Of a stretch of 64,000 nucleotides of DNA, positions 33,097-42,973 are shown in pieces. The stretch is taken from assembly GCF_033880585.1 (NCBI RefSeq), contig NZ_CP137624.1:3259501-3323500 (forward strand), read 5' to 3'. Each line of letters starts with the position of its first letter. The first letter of the stretch is position 1. A program made the position numbers and the translations under genes. Under the pieces are notes generated by a model. It did not search any database. It saw only the letters and a program-made list of their open reading frames with translations, and was not told the DNA's origin. This DNA is from Lysinibacillus louembei. GTDB taxonomy: Bacteria; Bacillota; Bacilli; Bacillales_A; Planococcaceae.

Positions 33097-34218
33097 TTAT
33101 GCATCATAATGCCAGTCTGGTGTCATTGCCCAAATGGCCTCCTTGATTCCAGCACAGTCGTAAATTTCGTACCTTTCTCTAAAATCGGTAATATTCATAT
33201 AGGCATGAAGTTTATATTTTTTCTGATGCTTTACAAATATTCCATAGCGCAAGCCATCACTTACTATCAACCTATTACAGTTCTCTTTATCTTTAGCATA
33301 ATTATAGGCTTGTGAATAGGCCATCAAACAGGACTTGCCTTTACGTTTCGCTTCTACTACTGCAATGAGATTTTGATCCTCACGTGGTAAACGGTTGAAA
33401 ATGGCTATATCAACATTCTTCCATTCAACCGCCATTTTTTGTGGCGTCCATCCCAATGCTCTAAGCAAAGGTATTATAAGATAGCTTTCCGTTTCAAATT
33501 CAGAGACATAATCAACTGATTTGTACCATTTAGCAATCATTTGTAAATCATCAATCGCTGACACAAGCCTTTCTATAGAGTTACTTGATGTTCCTTTCGC
33601 ATATAGAAACTCTGCAATCTCTTCAATTTGAACTTTTTTTGAATCCACTGCCGGCAGATCCTTGACCTCATATTTTTTTGTAAAATCCAAATGAAGGCTA
33701 TCAATCCATTGAAGAACCTTTGGGTTATCAAGCAACAAGGTTGTCCCTTGCTTTAACACATTTGCTTTAAAATCCTTCGGCAGATACTGCCCTTCACTAT
33801 CTTTAGGTGCAACCCATAGCCATTTTACCCGTCGAACGTGCTGAATGCTCCAGCCATCTACATCACCAAACAAGTCGCTCCACTGATAATCACCTACAAC
33901 GATTCCGACAGCATATATTTTTTGTAAGCCAATTTTTAATGCTACAATATCACCGCTTTTCATAATAAAAGCAAATCTTTTTCTATCAGCTATCGCTATT
34001 TTTGAAATACCATCATCATGCAAAATTTGAATCGTTTCGTCATTCAATGGTCCAGCATACCCAGGACCATTGAGGATAACTTCAAACTTTATACAAATAT
34101 CTATATAATCTCTTTCTCCATCGCCACCCCCTTGCTGCCAAAAAACTCTTTTTCCTTGAGGTATCGTTTGGTCATCTGATTTAATTTTTCCATTTATATC
34201 ATTGTTTAATATATTCAT
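33097..34218 (-). CDS. Putative modification-sensing nuclease: PUA/EVE-like domain plus HsdR-type nuclease domain
   Basis: 373 residues from ATG 34218 (GTG 34227 would add three; residue numbers here count from that GTG). N-terminal half (about 88-140): SGDIVALK, then IYAVGIVVGDYQWSD and HVRRVKWLW, recalling the PUA/EVE-like reader domain next to McrB-type proteins. C-terminal half (about 245-335): TESYLIIPLLRALGW, D273 in VDIAIF, E292 and K294 in VVEAKRKGKS, and Q306xxxY310, matching the PD-(D/E)xK plus QxxxY set of type I R-subunit nuclease domains. No helicase. No methylase or second subunit beside it. A lone type IV-like restriction protein is the best guess; domain names are by eye. Confidence 0.65.
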   Translation of the reverse strand: MNILNNDINGKIKSDDQTIPQGKRVFWQQGGGDGERDYIDICIKFEVILNGPGYAGPLNDETIQILHDDGISKIAIADRKRFAFIMKSGDIVALKIGLQKIYAVGIVVGDYQWSDLFGDVDGWSIQHVRRVKWLWVAPKDSEGQYLPKDFKANVLKQGTTLLLDNPKVLQWIDSLHLDFTKKYEVKDLPAVDSKKVQIEEIAEFLYAKGTSSNSIERLVSAIDDLQMIAKWYKSVDYVSEFETESYLIIPLLRALGWTPQKMAVEWKNVDIAIFNRLPREDQNLIAVVEAKRKGKSCLMAYSQAYNYAKDKENCNRLIVSDGLRYGIFVKHQKKYKLHAYMNITDFRERYEIYDCAGIKEAIWAMTPDWHYDA

Positions 34219-34268
34219 TTTCAACACCGCCCTAAATACTTATATACAAAAAGGAGGCAAATGCCCCC

Positions 34269-34640
34269 TTACTTCATTAGCGTGCTATAAATAAAAATGC
34301 CAACAAACGCTACCATTATCGCAAAAGCTTGGACAAACGAAATGATATGATGGCGCAAATAAGCATCATATTTCTTCTCTAAAATGCCGCGCACCACTAA
34401 AATCACGATAAAGCCAAGCGGTACAAAGGCAACAGACCAAAGCTCAAGCTTTGGCGTAAAAAACACGATACATAGCACGGCAGCTATAATAACGGCTATT
34501 TCAAATGGTAGCTGCCATTTAGTTTTATATTGATAAAACATCGTCCCATCTACGCGAACATAGCCCACTTTTCGCTTTAGTATAGGAATGAAAAGCCATT
34601 GGTATAGTACAACAATGATAAAAATCACTAAATACTCCAT
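34269..34640 (-). CDS. DUF4181-like membrane protein
   Basis: 123 residues from ATG 34640, which overlaps the lipM stop (TAATG) and has AAGGAA just upstream, so translation is coupled. Four membrane helices (about 2-18, 48-64, 67-83, 100-118) and a charged VRGILEKKYDAYLRHH loop, resembling DUF4181 proteins of Bacillus. Function unknown; co-transcribed with lipM. Confidence 0.6.
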   Translation of the reverse strand: MEYLVIFIIVVLYQWLFIPILKRKVGYVRVDGTMFYQYKTKWQLPFEIAVIIAAVLCIVFFTPKLELWSVAFVPLGFIVILVVRGILEKKYDAYLRHHIISFVQAFAIMVAFVGIFIYSTLMK

Positions 34641-35470
34641 TATTTCCTTAAATTCCATTCATCATTTGCATATTTTTTCGCTTCTAGCTCTTTAACATAG
34701 ACTAGCTGCTGCTCTGTTAATGTGTATGGCACAAGCTCAATATGTAACGCCTTTTCAAAGCCCGTTTTAAATGCCTCCACACATTGTGGTATGGTAAATG
34801 GTGTCTCTACAAATTGGTTCATCGCTACCGCTTTTTCAGGCAGTTTATCACGCATTTTCTGCTTCGCTTCCTCAGATGAGAATCTAAAGACAGACAATAG
34901 CTTTTCTGCATCTAAATCTAGCAAAATCGCACCATGCTGCAAAATCACGCCCTTTTGACGCGTTTGCGCACTACCTGCTACCTTTTTCCCCTCTACCACT
35001 AACTCATACCAGCTTGGTGCATCAAAGCATACAGCACTTTTTGGCTTTTTTAAATCCGCCTGCTTTTCCTCTGTATCTGGTACGCTAAAGTATGCGTCCA
35101 ATCCTAAGTTTTGGAAGCCTAACAAAATACCCTCACTCAATACACGATAAGCTTCTGTTACCGTTTTCGGCATATTCGGGTACTCTTCTGTCACTATAAT
35201 TGAATATGTCAGCTCTTGGTCATGCAATACTGCACGTCCACCTGTAGGTCGACGAACAAAGCCCAACCCCTGTTGCTTCACTGCCTCTAAATCAATATCG
35301 CGCGCTGCCTGCTGAAAATAACCAATTGACAATGTAGCTGGATTCCATTCGTAAAAGCGAATCACTGGCGGAATACTCCCGTCGCTATGCCAATCAAGTA
35401 ATGCCTCATCCAATGCCATATTAAACGATGCTGAACAAGGTCCTGAATTAATAAAATACCACTTTTCCAC
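34640..35470 (-). CDS. lipM: Octanoyl-transferase LipM (lipoate biosynthesis)
   Basis: 277 residues from GTG 35470; AAGGAG lies 9 nt upstream, whereas the ATG three codons earlier touches the RBS. The length equals B. subtilis LipM (YqhM, about 278). LplA-like fold: [18 protein letters not shown], the catalytic Cys in [14 protein letters not shown], and [11 protein letters not shown] with the key Lys. It moves octanoate from ACP to the glycine cleavage H protein, the first step of lipoylation. The nearby gcv genes use lipoylated GcvH. Confidence 0.9.
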   Translation of the reverse strand: MEKWYFINSGPCSASFNMALDEALLDWHSDGSIPPVIRFYEWNPATLSIGYFQQAARDIDLEAVKQQGLGFVRRPTGGRAVLHDQELTYSIIVTEEYPNMPKTVTEAYRVLSEGILLGFQNLGLDAYFSVPDTEEKQADLKKPKSAVCFDAPSWYELVVEGKKVAGSAQTRQKGVILQHGAILLDLDAEKLLSVFRFSSEEAKQKMRDKLPEKAVAMNQFVETPFTIPQCVEAFKTGFEKALHIELVPYTLTEQQLVYVKELEAKKYANDEWNLRK

Positions 35471-35549
35471 TGCTGTCATCTCCTTGACCAAACTTTCCTC
35501 TTCTAAATTACCATAGATAGCAGGTTGATAGGAAAGATTTTGTTTAAAA

Positions 35550-35588
35550 ATATAAAAAGGCATGGGTACAATATAAAACCCATGCCAC
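35550..35588 (-). terminator. Terminator of the mnt operon
   Basis: GGCATGGGT (35559-35567) pairs with ACCCATGCC (35578-35586), then TTTTTAT on the minus strand, directly after the mntD stop. Confidence 0.9.
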
Positions 35589-35592
35589 ATTT

Positions 35593-36462
35593 TTAAAATG
35601 AACCTCTGCTAGCAACCGCCTTTTTATTGAACCGTTGCTGTAATTTATCAACGATAAATACTGCAATAAAAATAACACCAACAGCTGCAGCCATCATTCC
35701 TGCAATGGATGTATCGAACCATTTTGCTGCATAGTAGCCGATGATAGCAGATGCCATGCCGAAGCTTATACTCCATAAAAACATTTCCTTAATTGATTTG
35801 CTAATTAAATAGGCGGTTGCGGCTGGACCAATCAGCATTGCTACAACTAAAATGGCCCCAACACTATCAAAGGCTGCAACCGTTGTTAGCGAAATTGTTG
35901 TCATAAAAACATAGTGTAATAAAATCACTGGTAAGCCAATTGTTGTCGCATAAACGTAATCGAATGTTGAGAGCTTCATTTCCTTATAAAATAGTAGAAG
36001 AAATGTTACGTTAATCACTAACACAAGCAACAGCATCCAAACCGCCTTTGGCATTGTAATCGATAAAAACGTCCATTTATCCCATGGTACAAAGGAAATT
36101 TCCCCCATCAATACATGCTCTACATCTAAGTGAACATTGCTTGCAAATAACGTAATAAGTAAAACGCCTAGTGCAAATAAAGAGGTAAATGTCACACCAA
36201 TCGCCGCATCTTCTTGAATGCCTGAGGATTGCAATAGCTGGACTAAATAAGCGGTCAAAATTCCTGCTATTGCTGCACCAACTAACATCCATAGCCCATT
36301 TAATGATTGTGTAATAATAAAGGCCATAACTATACCAAATAGCACTGTATGACTAATGGCATCTGCAATCATTGACATTTTACGAAGAATTAAAAAGACC
36401 CCTGCAATCCCACATGTAATTCCGACTAAGACTCCTGTTAAAATAACCCAAAATTCAATCAT
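35593..36462 (-). CDS. mntD: Manganese ABC transporter permease
   Basis: 289 residues, an ABC-3 family permease with eight to nine membrane helices ([16 protein letters not shown] near the start, [23 protein letters not shown] near the end). Second permease of the MntABCD manganese importer. Its start overlaps mntC by 4 bp (ATGA). Confidence 0.9.
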   Translation of the reverse strand: MIEFWVILTGVLVGITCGIAGVFLILRKMSMIADAISHTVLFGIVMAFIITQSLNGLWMLVGAAIAGILTAYLVQLLQSSGIQEDAAIGVTFTSLFALGVLLITLFASNVHLDVEHVLMGEISFVPWDKWTFLSITMPKAVWMLLLVLVINVTFLLLFYKEMKLSTFDYVYATTIGLPVILLHYVFMTTISLTTVAAFDSVGAILVVAMLIGPAATAYLISKSIKEMFLWSISFGMASAIIGYYAAKWFDTSIAGMMAAAVGVIFIAVFIVDKLQQRFNKKAVASRGSF

Positions 36463-37331
36463 TGCACTTCACCTTGCTGAAATTTGTTTTTTCTTATATA
36501 TTTACTGATTTGTCCAGACTTCGGACTAAATAAATAAGAAATGAAAAAAATACTCGCGGCACATAAAACAATAATTGGCCCTGTTGATAGCCCTACACGT
36601 AGCGAGCTAATAAATGTCCCTACAACACCCGCTAAGCCTCCTGCTATTCCACTAAACAATAGCATCGTGCTAAGCTTTTTCGTCCAAAGCTTAGCACTTG
36701 CCGCTGGAATAATTAACAGTGCTGACATTAAAATAACACCGACCGCTTGAATCCCTGTTACGATTGTCATGACAATAAGTGCCGTCAAGCAGGCTTTTAA
36801 TGCCTCCACTGGTAAACCGATGCCCTTTGCATAGACTGGATCAAATATAATTAGCTTCCATTCCTTATACATTAAAAGGCTCACAGCTATAATAATGAGG
36901 GCACTTATAAAAAGCCAAGTTAAGTCTGATTTTGTCATCGTTGCTGCTTTCCCAAAAATAAAATCATTTAAGCCACTTTGATTGCCTAATGGGCTGCGAT
37001 TAACAATCGTTAATAGCACAATGCCTATGCCGAAAAATACAGCTAATACTAGTCCAATCGCCGCATCTGCCTTGAGCTTCGAATAGGTTACAATCCATTG
37101 AATGCAGTAAATAGAAAGAGCAGAGGTGAGGGCAGCACCAATCATTAAAACAGGTAACTCTTTTTGCCCTGTTAATAAAAAGGCTAAAGCTATACCTGGT
37201 AATGTTGCATGTGCTGCTGCGTCCCCAACTAAACTTTGCTTTTGTAAGAAGGAAAAGGTTCCTGTTATACCTGCCGCTATGCCTAGAAGGGTCGTTCCCA
37301 TTAACACCCAAAGTAAATTTCCCGATACCAT
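36459..37331 (-). CDS. mntC: Manganese ABC transporter permease
   Basis: 290 residues, ABC-3 family. Motifs SLVGDAAAHATLPGIALAF and AVGVILMSALLIIPAASAKLW are the family signatures; eight or more membrane helices. A basic C-terminal tail of about 20 residues (YIRKNKFQQG). Pairs with MntD to form the channel energised by MntB. 11 bp downstream of mntB. Confidence 0.9.
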   Translation of the reverse strand: MVSGNLLWVLMGTTLLGIAAGITGTFSFLQKQSLVGDAAAHATLPGIALAFLLTGQKELPVLMIGAALTSALSIYCIQWIVTYSKLKADAAIGLVLAVFFGIGIVLLTIVNRSPLGNQSGLNDFIFGKAATMTKSDLTWLFISALIIIAVSLLMYKEWKLIIFDPVYAKGIGLPVEALKACLTALIVMTIVTGIQAVGVILMSALLIIPAASAKLWTKKLSTMLLFSGIAGGLAGVVGTFISSLRVGLSTGPIIVLCAASIFFISYLFSPKSGQISKYIRKNKFQQGEVQ

Positions 37332-37342
37332 GATACCCCTCC

Positions 37343-38071
37343 TTACATCGCTTCCATCATTAATAATTTCCCACCATATGTTTGCTGTAGCTTCTCTCTT
37401 GTAAATATTTCATCCGTTTTGCCTGCAGCTAAAATGGTTTTATTTAATAAAATGGTGTAATCAAAATACTCTGTTACTGTTTGTAAATCATGATGGACAA
37501 CAAAAATGCTTTTTCCTTGTGCCTTTAAATTTTTCAAAATATCGATAATGGTTTTTTCTGTAGCAGCATCCACTCCTGCAAAGGGTTCATCTAAAAAATA
37601 AACTTCCGCATTTTGCGCTAACGCTCTAGCTAAAAACACGCGCTGCTGCTGACCACCTGAAAGCTGACCAATTGAGCGCTCTGCAAAATCCTGCATCCCA
37701 ACGCTTGCTAAAGCCTGCATTGCAATGGCTCTATCTTGCTTTGTTGGGCGCTTGAACAAGCCTCGATGCCCATATCGCCCCATTAGTACTACATCAAGGG
37801 CTGTTGTTGGAAAATCCCAATCAACAGCATTGCGCTGTGGCACATAGCCAACAACTAAGCTTCTTGGTGAAAAAGCCTTTCCTAAAATCTCAACCTTGCC
37901 AATTTTGTTTGGTAATTGATTCAATATCGCCTTTAAAAAAGTCGATTTACCAGCACCATTCGGTCCAATAATCGCTGTCAAATGCCCAATCGGTACAGAT
38001 ACATTCGCATTTTCAAGCACTGTTTTTTTATCATACGCAACCGATAAATTTTCAACAACTAAAGCTTCCAT
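37343..38071 (-). CDS. mntB: Manganese ABC transporter ATP-binding protein
   Basis: 242 residues from ATG 38071 (AGGTGG upstream). Walker A GPNGAGKST, Q-loop in VPQRNAVDWDFP, signature LSGGQQQR, Walker B VYFLDEPFAGVD, switch His in VVHHD. The NAVDWDFP segment is typical of the Mn/Zn/Fe group of ABC importers. Between mntA and mntC in one operon. Confidence 0.93.
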   Translation of the reverse strand: MEALVVENLSVAYDKKTVLENANVSVPIGHLTAIIGPNGAGKSTFLKAILNQLPNKIGKVEILGKAFSPRSLVVGYVPQRNAVDWDFPTTALDVVLMGRYGHRGLFKRPTKQDRAIAMQALASVGMQDFAERSIGQLSGGQQQRVFLARALAQNAEVYFLDEPFAGVDAATEKTIIDILKNLKAQGKSIFVVHHDLQTVTEYFDYTILLNKTILAAGKTDEIFTREKLQQTYGGKLLMMEAM

Positions 38072-38080
38072 TTTTCCCAC

Positions 38081-38992
38081 CTACTTCAATGCATCGACAA
38101 TTGTGTCGATGTTATATTTATACATACCTAAATATGTGCCTTCTTCCGTTCCCTCAGCGCCCATTGCATCCGAAAACAATTCGCCACCAATCCTCACATC
38201 ATGACCTTTTTCCTTTGCTCCCTCAATAACTGCCTTCAGCGCCTTATCCGATACACTAGATTCTATAAAAATTGCTTTGATATTGTTTTCTACTAAATAA
38301 TTCACCATATTTTGCACATCCTTTACTCCGTACTCAGCGTCTGTGCTCAATCCCTGTAAGCCTCGCACCTCAAACCTTAAGCTTTCACCAAAATAGTTAA
38401 AGGCATCATGTGCTGTCACTAAAATACGTTGCGATGCTGGTATTTCCCCTATGCGATTCGTTGCATATTTCTTTAATTCATCTAATTGTGCTAAATAAGC
38501 CTCTTCATTTGCCTTAAAATCATCCTTATATGCTGGGTACTCTTCAGCTAGCGTATGACTAATGGAAGCAACAACCTCTTTCCACAAATCAATATCAAAC
38601 CAAATATGCGGATCATGCAATGCTGCATCCTCTTCATCAGCTAATAAGGCACTTTTATCTAGCTGCTCCCCTACCGCTAACACCGTTTTTTCCTCAGCCA
38701 TTTGGTCAAAAATATCTTGCATCTGCCCTTCTAAATGTAAGCCATTGTAAAAAATAGCTTCTGCCCCATCCAGCTTTGTTAAATCACTTTGCGTTGCTTT
38801 GTATAGATGGGGGTCCACACCAGGGCCCATTAATGTTGTCACTTGCAAATGCTCTCCACCAATAATTTTAATGGCATCGCCAATTTGTCCTGTTGTCGCC
38901 ACAACATTTCCTTCTTTTGCTCCTTCTTCTCCCTCGTTACCACAAGCTGCTAACAATAAAGTTAGCCCAATAATTGCTAAAAAACGTTTCAT
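38081..38992 (-). CDS. mntA: Manganese-binding lipoprotein of the Mnt ABC transporter
   Basis: 303 residues from ATG 38992. Lipobox LAAC (Cys near 17), cluster A-I metal-binding fold: His ligands in GVDPHLYKAT and LHDPHIWFDID, Glu/His in LVTAHDAFNYFG, and the C-terminal Asp after DAEYGVKDVQN. No His-rich loop, which favours Mn over Zn. The MntR-box promoter at 39271-39313 is upstream, with a 49-codon gene between. Confidence 0.92.
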   Translation of the reverse strand: MKRFLAIIGLTLLLAACGNEGEEGAKEGNVVATTGQIGDAIKIIGGEHLQVTTLMGPGVDPHLYKATQSDLTKLDGAEAIFYNGLHLEGQMQDIFDQMAEEKTVLAVGEQLDKSALLADEEDAALHDPHIWFDIDLWKEVVASISHTLAEEYPAYKDDFKANEEAYLAQLDELKKYATNRIGEIPASQRILVTAHDAFNYFGESLRFEVRGLQGLSTDAEYGVKDVQNMVNYLVENNIKAIFIESSVSDKALKAVIEGAKEKGHDVRIGGELFSDAMGAEGTEEGTYLGMYKYNIDTIVDALK

Positions 38993-39088
38993 TATCACCT
39001 AAACTCCCTTTCTATTTTTTTACTTACGTGAAGGTTTAGCTTAAAACAGCAAAGCGTTAGGACTCCCTAATAAAAGATTAGTACTGAA

Positions 39089-39238
39089 TTAAGTTAAATT
39101 TTTATGAAGCATATAGCGCAAGCTAATCCATATAACAAAAAATAACAGCGCAATTGTTACTGACTTTGTGATAAACCATGTAAATAACAAGGTAAACCAA
39201 AGAATACATAACAAAATTGTTAAACCTTTATTTTTCAT
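39089..39238 (-). CDS. Small membrane protein heading the mnt operon
   Basis: 49 residues starting MKNKGLTILLCILWF. Two hydrophobic stretches (about 5-22 and 27-42) and a basic C-terminus RYMLHKNLT. The RBS is weak (GAGAG about 10 nt upstream). It lies between an MntR-box promoter and mntA on the same strand, 97 bp before mntA, with no clear terminator between, so it should be co-expressed under manganese control. No family recognised; a helper of Mn uptake is possible but unproven. Confidence 0.6.
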   Translation of the reverse strand: MKNKGLTILLCILWFTLLFTWFITKSVTIALLFFVIWISLRYMLHKNLT

Positions 39239-39270
39239 ACAGGACACTCTCTTTCTAAAACGCTAATATG

Positions 39271-39313
39271 TTTCCTTAAGGAAAAATATATGCTATTACA
39301 AAATAAAATGCAA
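39271..39313 (-). promoter_or_regulatory. mnt operon promoter with MntR-type operator
   Basis: Minus strand TTGCAT (39308-39313), 17-bp spacer, TATATT (39285-39290), followed at once by the perfect palindrome TTTCCTTAAGGAAA (39271-39284). The palindrome closely resembles the B. subtilis MntR box before mntA, and covers the expected start site, as a repressor would. Confidence 0.75.
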
Positions 39314-39521
39314 GCTAAAAATTTTTTACTGTACAATTTTTCATTGCCTTAAAATAAAAAAATGCCATTTGCATAAAAGCAAGTGACATTTTTCAATTAA
39401 CGAACAGTGAGGTTTTTTCTCTACTGATAATTAGAAAACACTTGTCACATCAACGTATTCTGTACATTTACTCTATTATCTTTTATAATAGATTTTAGAA
39501 ATAGAAAGGGGTTTACTAGCA

Positions 39522-39905
39522 GTGAAATTTCTTATTGCACTTCTTATTGTGATTGCTGTTGTCGGCATCTACATTTTTATTAGCTCAATGCGTTTAAAAA
39601 AGGCCGTGACAAATTTAACACAAGACGAATTTATTCAAGGCTATCGCAAAGCGCAGCTAATCGACTTGCGCGAAACAAAGGAATTTGACGCTGGACATAT
39701 TTTAGGCGCACGCAACATTCCATCGACACAGTTGAACGCACGCTACAAAGAAATTCGTCCAGACTTACCAGTATATTTATACTGTCAAAACACAGGTCGT
39801 AGCGCTCGTGCAGCACTTACGCTGAAAAAGCGTGGCTACAACCAAATTTATCAGCTCCAAGGTGGCTTCCGCACGTGGACAGGTAAAATCAAATCAAAAG
39901 CATAA
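39522..39905 (+). CDS. yqhL: Membrane-anchored rhodanese-like protein YqhL
   Basis: 127 residues from GTG 39522 (AAAGGGG upstream). One N-terminal membrane helix (2-21), then a single rhodanese domain (about 33-124) with active-site loop Cys88-QNTG-Arg93. B. subtilis yqhL lies beside lipM and gcvPB, as here. Probably handles sulfane sulfur at the membrane; the acceptor is unknown. Confidence 0.9.
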   Translation: MKFLIALLIVIAVVGIYIFISSMRLKKAVTNLTQDEFIQGYRKAQLIDLRETKEFDAGHILGARNIPSTQLNARYKEIRPDLPVYLYCQNTGRSARAALTLKKRGYNQIYQLQGGFRTWTGKIKSKA

Positions 39906-39910
39906 AACAT

Positions 39911-39948
39911 AGCCATCTGGAAAGCAATTTTCCAGATGGCTATTTATA
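39911..39948 (+). terminator. Terminator of yqhL
   Basis: Perfect stem AGCCATCTGGAAA/TTTCCAGATGGCT with a 5-nt loop and a following T-rich tract. Confidence 0.9.
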
Positions 39949-39960
39949 TTTTCAGAAGTT

Positions 39961-40065
39961 ATCTGCGCTTTTTGCTTTATTATCTGCGAAATTCATGGAG
40001 ATATCTGCGAATTTTAAGCTAATATCTGCGCTTCTCACATATTTATCTGCGTTTTCCCACAAAAA
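39961..40065. repeat. 21-bp-period intergenic array R2 (ATCTGCG class)
   Basis: Five units starting at 39961, 39982, 40003, 40024 and 40045, exactly 21 bp apart. All begin ATCTGCG; the rest of each unit varies but is AT-rich. Same class as 15351-15484. Lies between two terminators of convergent genes. Confidence 0.9.
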
Positions 40066-40093
40066 TAGCTGCCCGAAAAAATTCGAGCAGCCT
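40060..40093 (-). terminator. Terminator of the gcv operon
   Basis: GCTGCCCGAA (40068-40077) pairs with TTCGAGCAGC (40082-40091), one mismatch, TATTTTT on the minus exit. Confidence 0.88.
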
Positions 40094-40100
40094 TTGATTA

Positions 40101-41561
40101 TTATTTTGTATAGCGAAGTACTGGTGTACGAGCTGCACGCGCTTCATCTAAGCGTGAAATAACAGTCGTATGTGGCGCTTCTTGAACGATTGAAGGATTT
40201 TCTTCCGCTTCCTTCGCAATTTGAATCATTGCGTCACAGAATGCATCCAATGTTTCCTTCGATTCTGTTTCCGTTGGCTCAATCATAATCCCTTCCTCAA
40301 CGTTTAATGGGAAGTAAACTGTTGGTGGGTGATAGCCAAAGTCAAGCAGACGTTTTGCGATATCTAATGTACGCACGCCTAATTTCTTTTGGCGGCGACC
40401 AGATAATACGAATTCGTGCTTGCAATGACGGTCGTACGGTAAATCGAAATGCTCTTCTAAACGACGCATCATATAGTTTGCGTTCAATACTGCATATTCT
40501 GTTACAGCCTTTAAGCCATCTGGACCCATTGTGCGAATATATGTGTAAGCACGTACGTTAATACCAAAGTTACCATAGTATGGCTTCACGCGACCGATAG
40601 ATTGTGGACGGTTGTAATCGAAGTGGAATGTACCATCTTCTTTTTTCACAAGGACTGGCTTTGGTAAGAATGGAATTAAATCCGCTTTTACACCAACTGG
40701 ACCTGAGCCTGGACCACCGCCACCGTGTGGACCTGTGAATGTTTTGTGTAAGTTTAAGTGTACGCAGTCAAAGCCCATATCGCCAGGACGTGCTTTTGAC
40801 ATAACCGCGTTCAAGTTTGCACCATCATAGTAAACTTTGCCGCCTACTTCATGGATGATTTTCGCCATTTCGATGATGTTTTCTTCAAATAAACCAAGCG
40901 TATTTGGGTTCGTTAACATTAATGCTGCTGTATCAGAACCTACAACACGACGTAAATCGTCTAAGTCAACTAAGCCGTCTTCACCTGATTTAATTGTAAT
41001 TGTTTCAAAGCCTGCAACTGTTGCAGATGCTGGATTTGTACCGTGCGCTGAGTCTGGTACAATCACTTTATTACGATGCCCTTCCCCATTTGCCTCATGG
41101 AATGCACGAATCATCATTAATGCTGTCCATTCGCCATGTGCGCCTGCTGCTGGCTGTAATGTTACTTCATCCATACCTGTAATTTCTTCTAATGAAGTTT
41201 GTAAATCGTATAATAGCTCCATTGCACCTTGTACTGTCGATTCATCTTGTAATGGGTGAACATTTGCAAAGCCACTGAAACGTGCTACTGCTTCGTTAAT
41301 TTTTGGATTGTACTTCATCGTACATGAGCCAAGTGGATAGAAGCCTGAATCCACACCATGATTGCGTCGAGAAAGCGCTGTGTAATGGCGCATAATATCT
41401 AATTCAGATACTTCTGGTAGCTCTGCTGCCTCTTCGCGCACATAGCCTGCTGGCAATAAATCAGCTAAATCGTATTCTGGTACATCAAGTGGCTCTAAGT
41501 TGTAGCCAACACGACCTGGTTTTGTAATTTCAAAAATGAGTGATTGGTTTTCGTTATGCAT
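40101..41561 (-). CDS. gcvPB: Glycine dehydrogenase (decarboxylating) subunit 2
   Basis: 486 residues from ATG 41561 (GGGGG RBS). Carries the PLP lysine in [18 protein letters not shown], plus GSCTMKYNP and PYYGNFG family motifs. With GcvPA it forms the P protein, which decarboxylates glycine and passes the aminomethyl group to lipoyl-GcvH. It overlaps gcvPA by 8 bp. gcvH is not in this window. Confidence 0.97.
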   Translation of the reverse strand: MHNENQSLIFEITKPGRVGYNLEPLDVPEYDLADLLPAGYVREEAAELPEVSELDIMRHYTALSRRNHGVDSGFYPLGSCTMKYNPKINEAVARFSGFANVHPLQDESTVQGAMELLYDLQTSLEEITGMDEVTLQPAAGAHGEWTALMMIRAFHEANGEGHRNKVIVPDSAHGTNPASATVAGFETITIKSGEDGLVDLDDLRRVVGSDTAALMLTNPNTLGLFEENIIEMAKIIHEVGGKVYYDGANLNAVMSKARPGDMGFDCVHLNLHKTFTGPHGGGGPGSGPVGVKADLIPFLPKPVLVKKEDGTFHFDYNRPQSIGRVKPYYGNFGINVRAYTYIRTMGPDGLKAVTEYAVLNANYMMRRLEEHFDLPYDRHCKHEFVLSGRRQKKLGVRTLDIAKRLLDFGYHPPTVYFPLNVEEGIMIEPTETESKETLDAFCDAMIQIAKEAEENPSIVQEAPHTTVISRLDEARAARTPVLRYTK

Positions 41562-42900
41562 TGTAAGCCCCCATCTCTGCAACGAATGCGTCAATTTCTT
41601 CTTTCGTGCGTAGCTCTGTTACAGCGATTAACGCATGATTTTCAAGCTCTGGATATACGCGACCTAAATCAAAGCCACCGATAATGCCTTTTTCAATTAA
41701 GCCTTTATTAATTTCCGTCACTGATTTTTTCGTTTTCACAACAATTTCATTGAAGTGTGCACCTTGGTAAGCAACCTCAAAGCCTGCTGCCTCAAACGCA
41801 TTTTTTGCATAGCGTGTTTTCACGATATTTTGCTTCGCCATTTCTTGAATACCTTGTTTACCAAGTGCTGTCATTGCTACAGAAGCAGCAAGTGCAAGCA
41901 ATGCTTGGTTCGAACAAATATTTGATGTCGCTTTATCACGACGGATATGCTGCTCACGCGCTTGTAATGTTAGTACATAGCCACGACGACCTTCTTCATC
42001 AACCGTTTCCCCAATAAGACGACCAGGTACTTTACGCATTAACTTTGATGTTACCGCAAAATAACCACAGTGAGGTCCACCGAAGCCCTCAGAAATACCG
42101 AATACTTGGGCATCGCCTACCGCGATATCTGCACCAAGCTTGCCAGGCGGTGTTAGTACGCCAAGTGCTAATGGATTCGCTGATACAACAAGCAAGCCTT
42201 TTGCATCATGTATAATGTCGCCAATTGTTTGAATGTCTTCAATTTGACCAAAGAAGTTTGGATACTGTACCATCACAGCCGCTGTTTGATCATCAACTAA
42301 CCCCTTTAATGCTTCGATATCTGTTACACCATCTTTTGTTGGCACTGTAACGATTTCGATTGATTGACCATATGCGTATGTTGTCACAACATCCTTGTAT
42401 TCTGGATGTACTGCACCTGATACAAGAATTTTTTTGCGACGTGTATGACCTGCTGCAAGCATTCCTGCTTCTGCAAGAGATGTACCGCCATCATACATCG
42501 ATGAGTTTGCTAAATCCATACCTGTTAATTCTGCAATCATCGTTTGGAATTCGAAAATTGCTTGTAATTCACCTTGTGAAATTTCTGGTTGGTACGGTGT
42601 GTATGCTGTATAAAACTCAGAGCGAGAAATTACATGGTCCACGATAACTGGCTTATAGTGATTGTAAACACCTGCGCCTAAAAATGAGACGTTTGCTGCT
42701 GTATCTTTATTTTTTGCTGCAAGTGCTGCAAGCTCCTTCATTAAAGCTGCTTCAGATTTTGCTTCTTTAATGTTATAAAGCCCTTGGAAGCGCACTTCTT
42801 CTGGAATGTCTGCGAATAGCGCATCAACTGAATCAACGCCAATTTTAGCTAACATTTCTTGTTTGTCCTGTTCCGTCATTGGTAAATAACGATGTTTCAT
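41554..42900 (-). CDS. gcvPA: Glycine dehydrogenase (decarboxylating) subunit 1
   Basis: 448 residues, normal length. Motifs [42 protein letters not shown] and [12 protein letters not shown] identify the N-terminal half of split bacterial P proteins. Works with GcvPB on PLP-dependent glycine decarboxylation. Second gene of the riboswitch-controlled gcvT-gcvPA-gcvPB operon. Confidence 0.97.
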   Translation of the reverse strand: MKHRYLPMTEQDKQEMLAKIGVDSVDALFADIPEEVRFQGLYNIKEAKSEAALMKELAALAAKNKDTAANVSFLGAGVYNHYKPVIVDHVISRSEFYTAYTPYQPEISQGELQAIFEFQTMIAELTGMDLANSSMYDGGTSLAEAGMLAAGHTRRKKILVSGAVHPEYKDVVTTYAYGQSIEIVTVPTKDGVTDIEALKGLVDDQTAAVMVQYPNFFGQIEDIQTIGDIIHDAKGLLVVSANPLALGVLTPPGKLGADIAVGDAQVFGISEGFGGPHCGYFAVTSKLMRKVPGRLIGETVDEEGRRGYVLTLQAREQHIRRDKATSNICSNQALLALAASVAMTALGKQGIQEMAKQNIVKTRYAKNAFEAAGFEVAYQGAHFNEIVVKTKKSVTEINKGLIEKGIIGGFDLGRVYPELENHALIAVTELRTKEEIDAFVAEMGAYNA

Positions 42901-42949
42901 GGGAACCCTCTTTTCAACTATTATTTTAATCTCTTACCTGAATTGTATG

Positions 42950-42973
42950 AGAATTGTGTGTGTGCCTGGCACT
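42950..42973. repeat. Dispersed repeat, copy B (24 bp)
   Basis: Matches the 3' 24 bp of copies A and C with one mismatch, including the near-palindrome GTGCCTGGCAC. It abuts the gcvT stop codon between gcvT and gcvPA. Confidence 0.85.

Noticed and set aside
39362-39388. Hairpin ATGCCATTTGC/GCAAGTGACAT between mnt promoter and yqhL
   Set aside because: Two mismatches and no gene on either strand that would end here; left unassigned rather than called a terminator or small RNA.
42900-42960. GT-rich tract before gcvT stop considered as a phase-variable repeat
   Set aside because: It is only a short GTGTGTG stretch inside the dispersed repeat; no reading frame would be switched.
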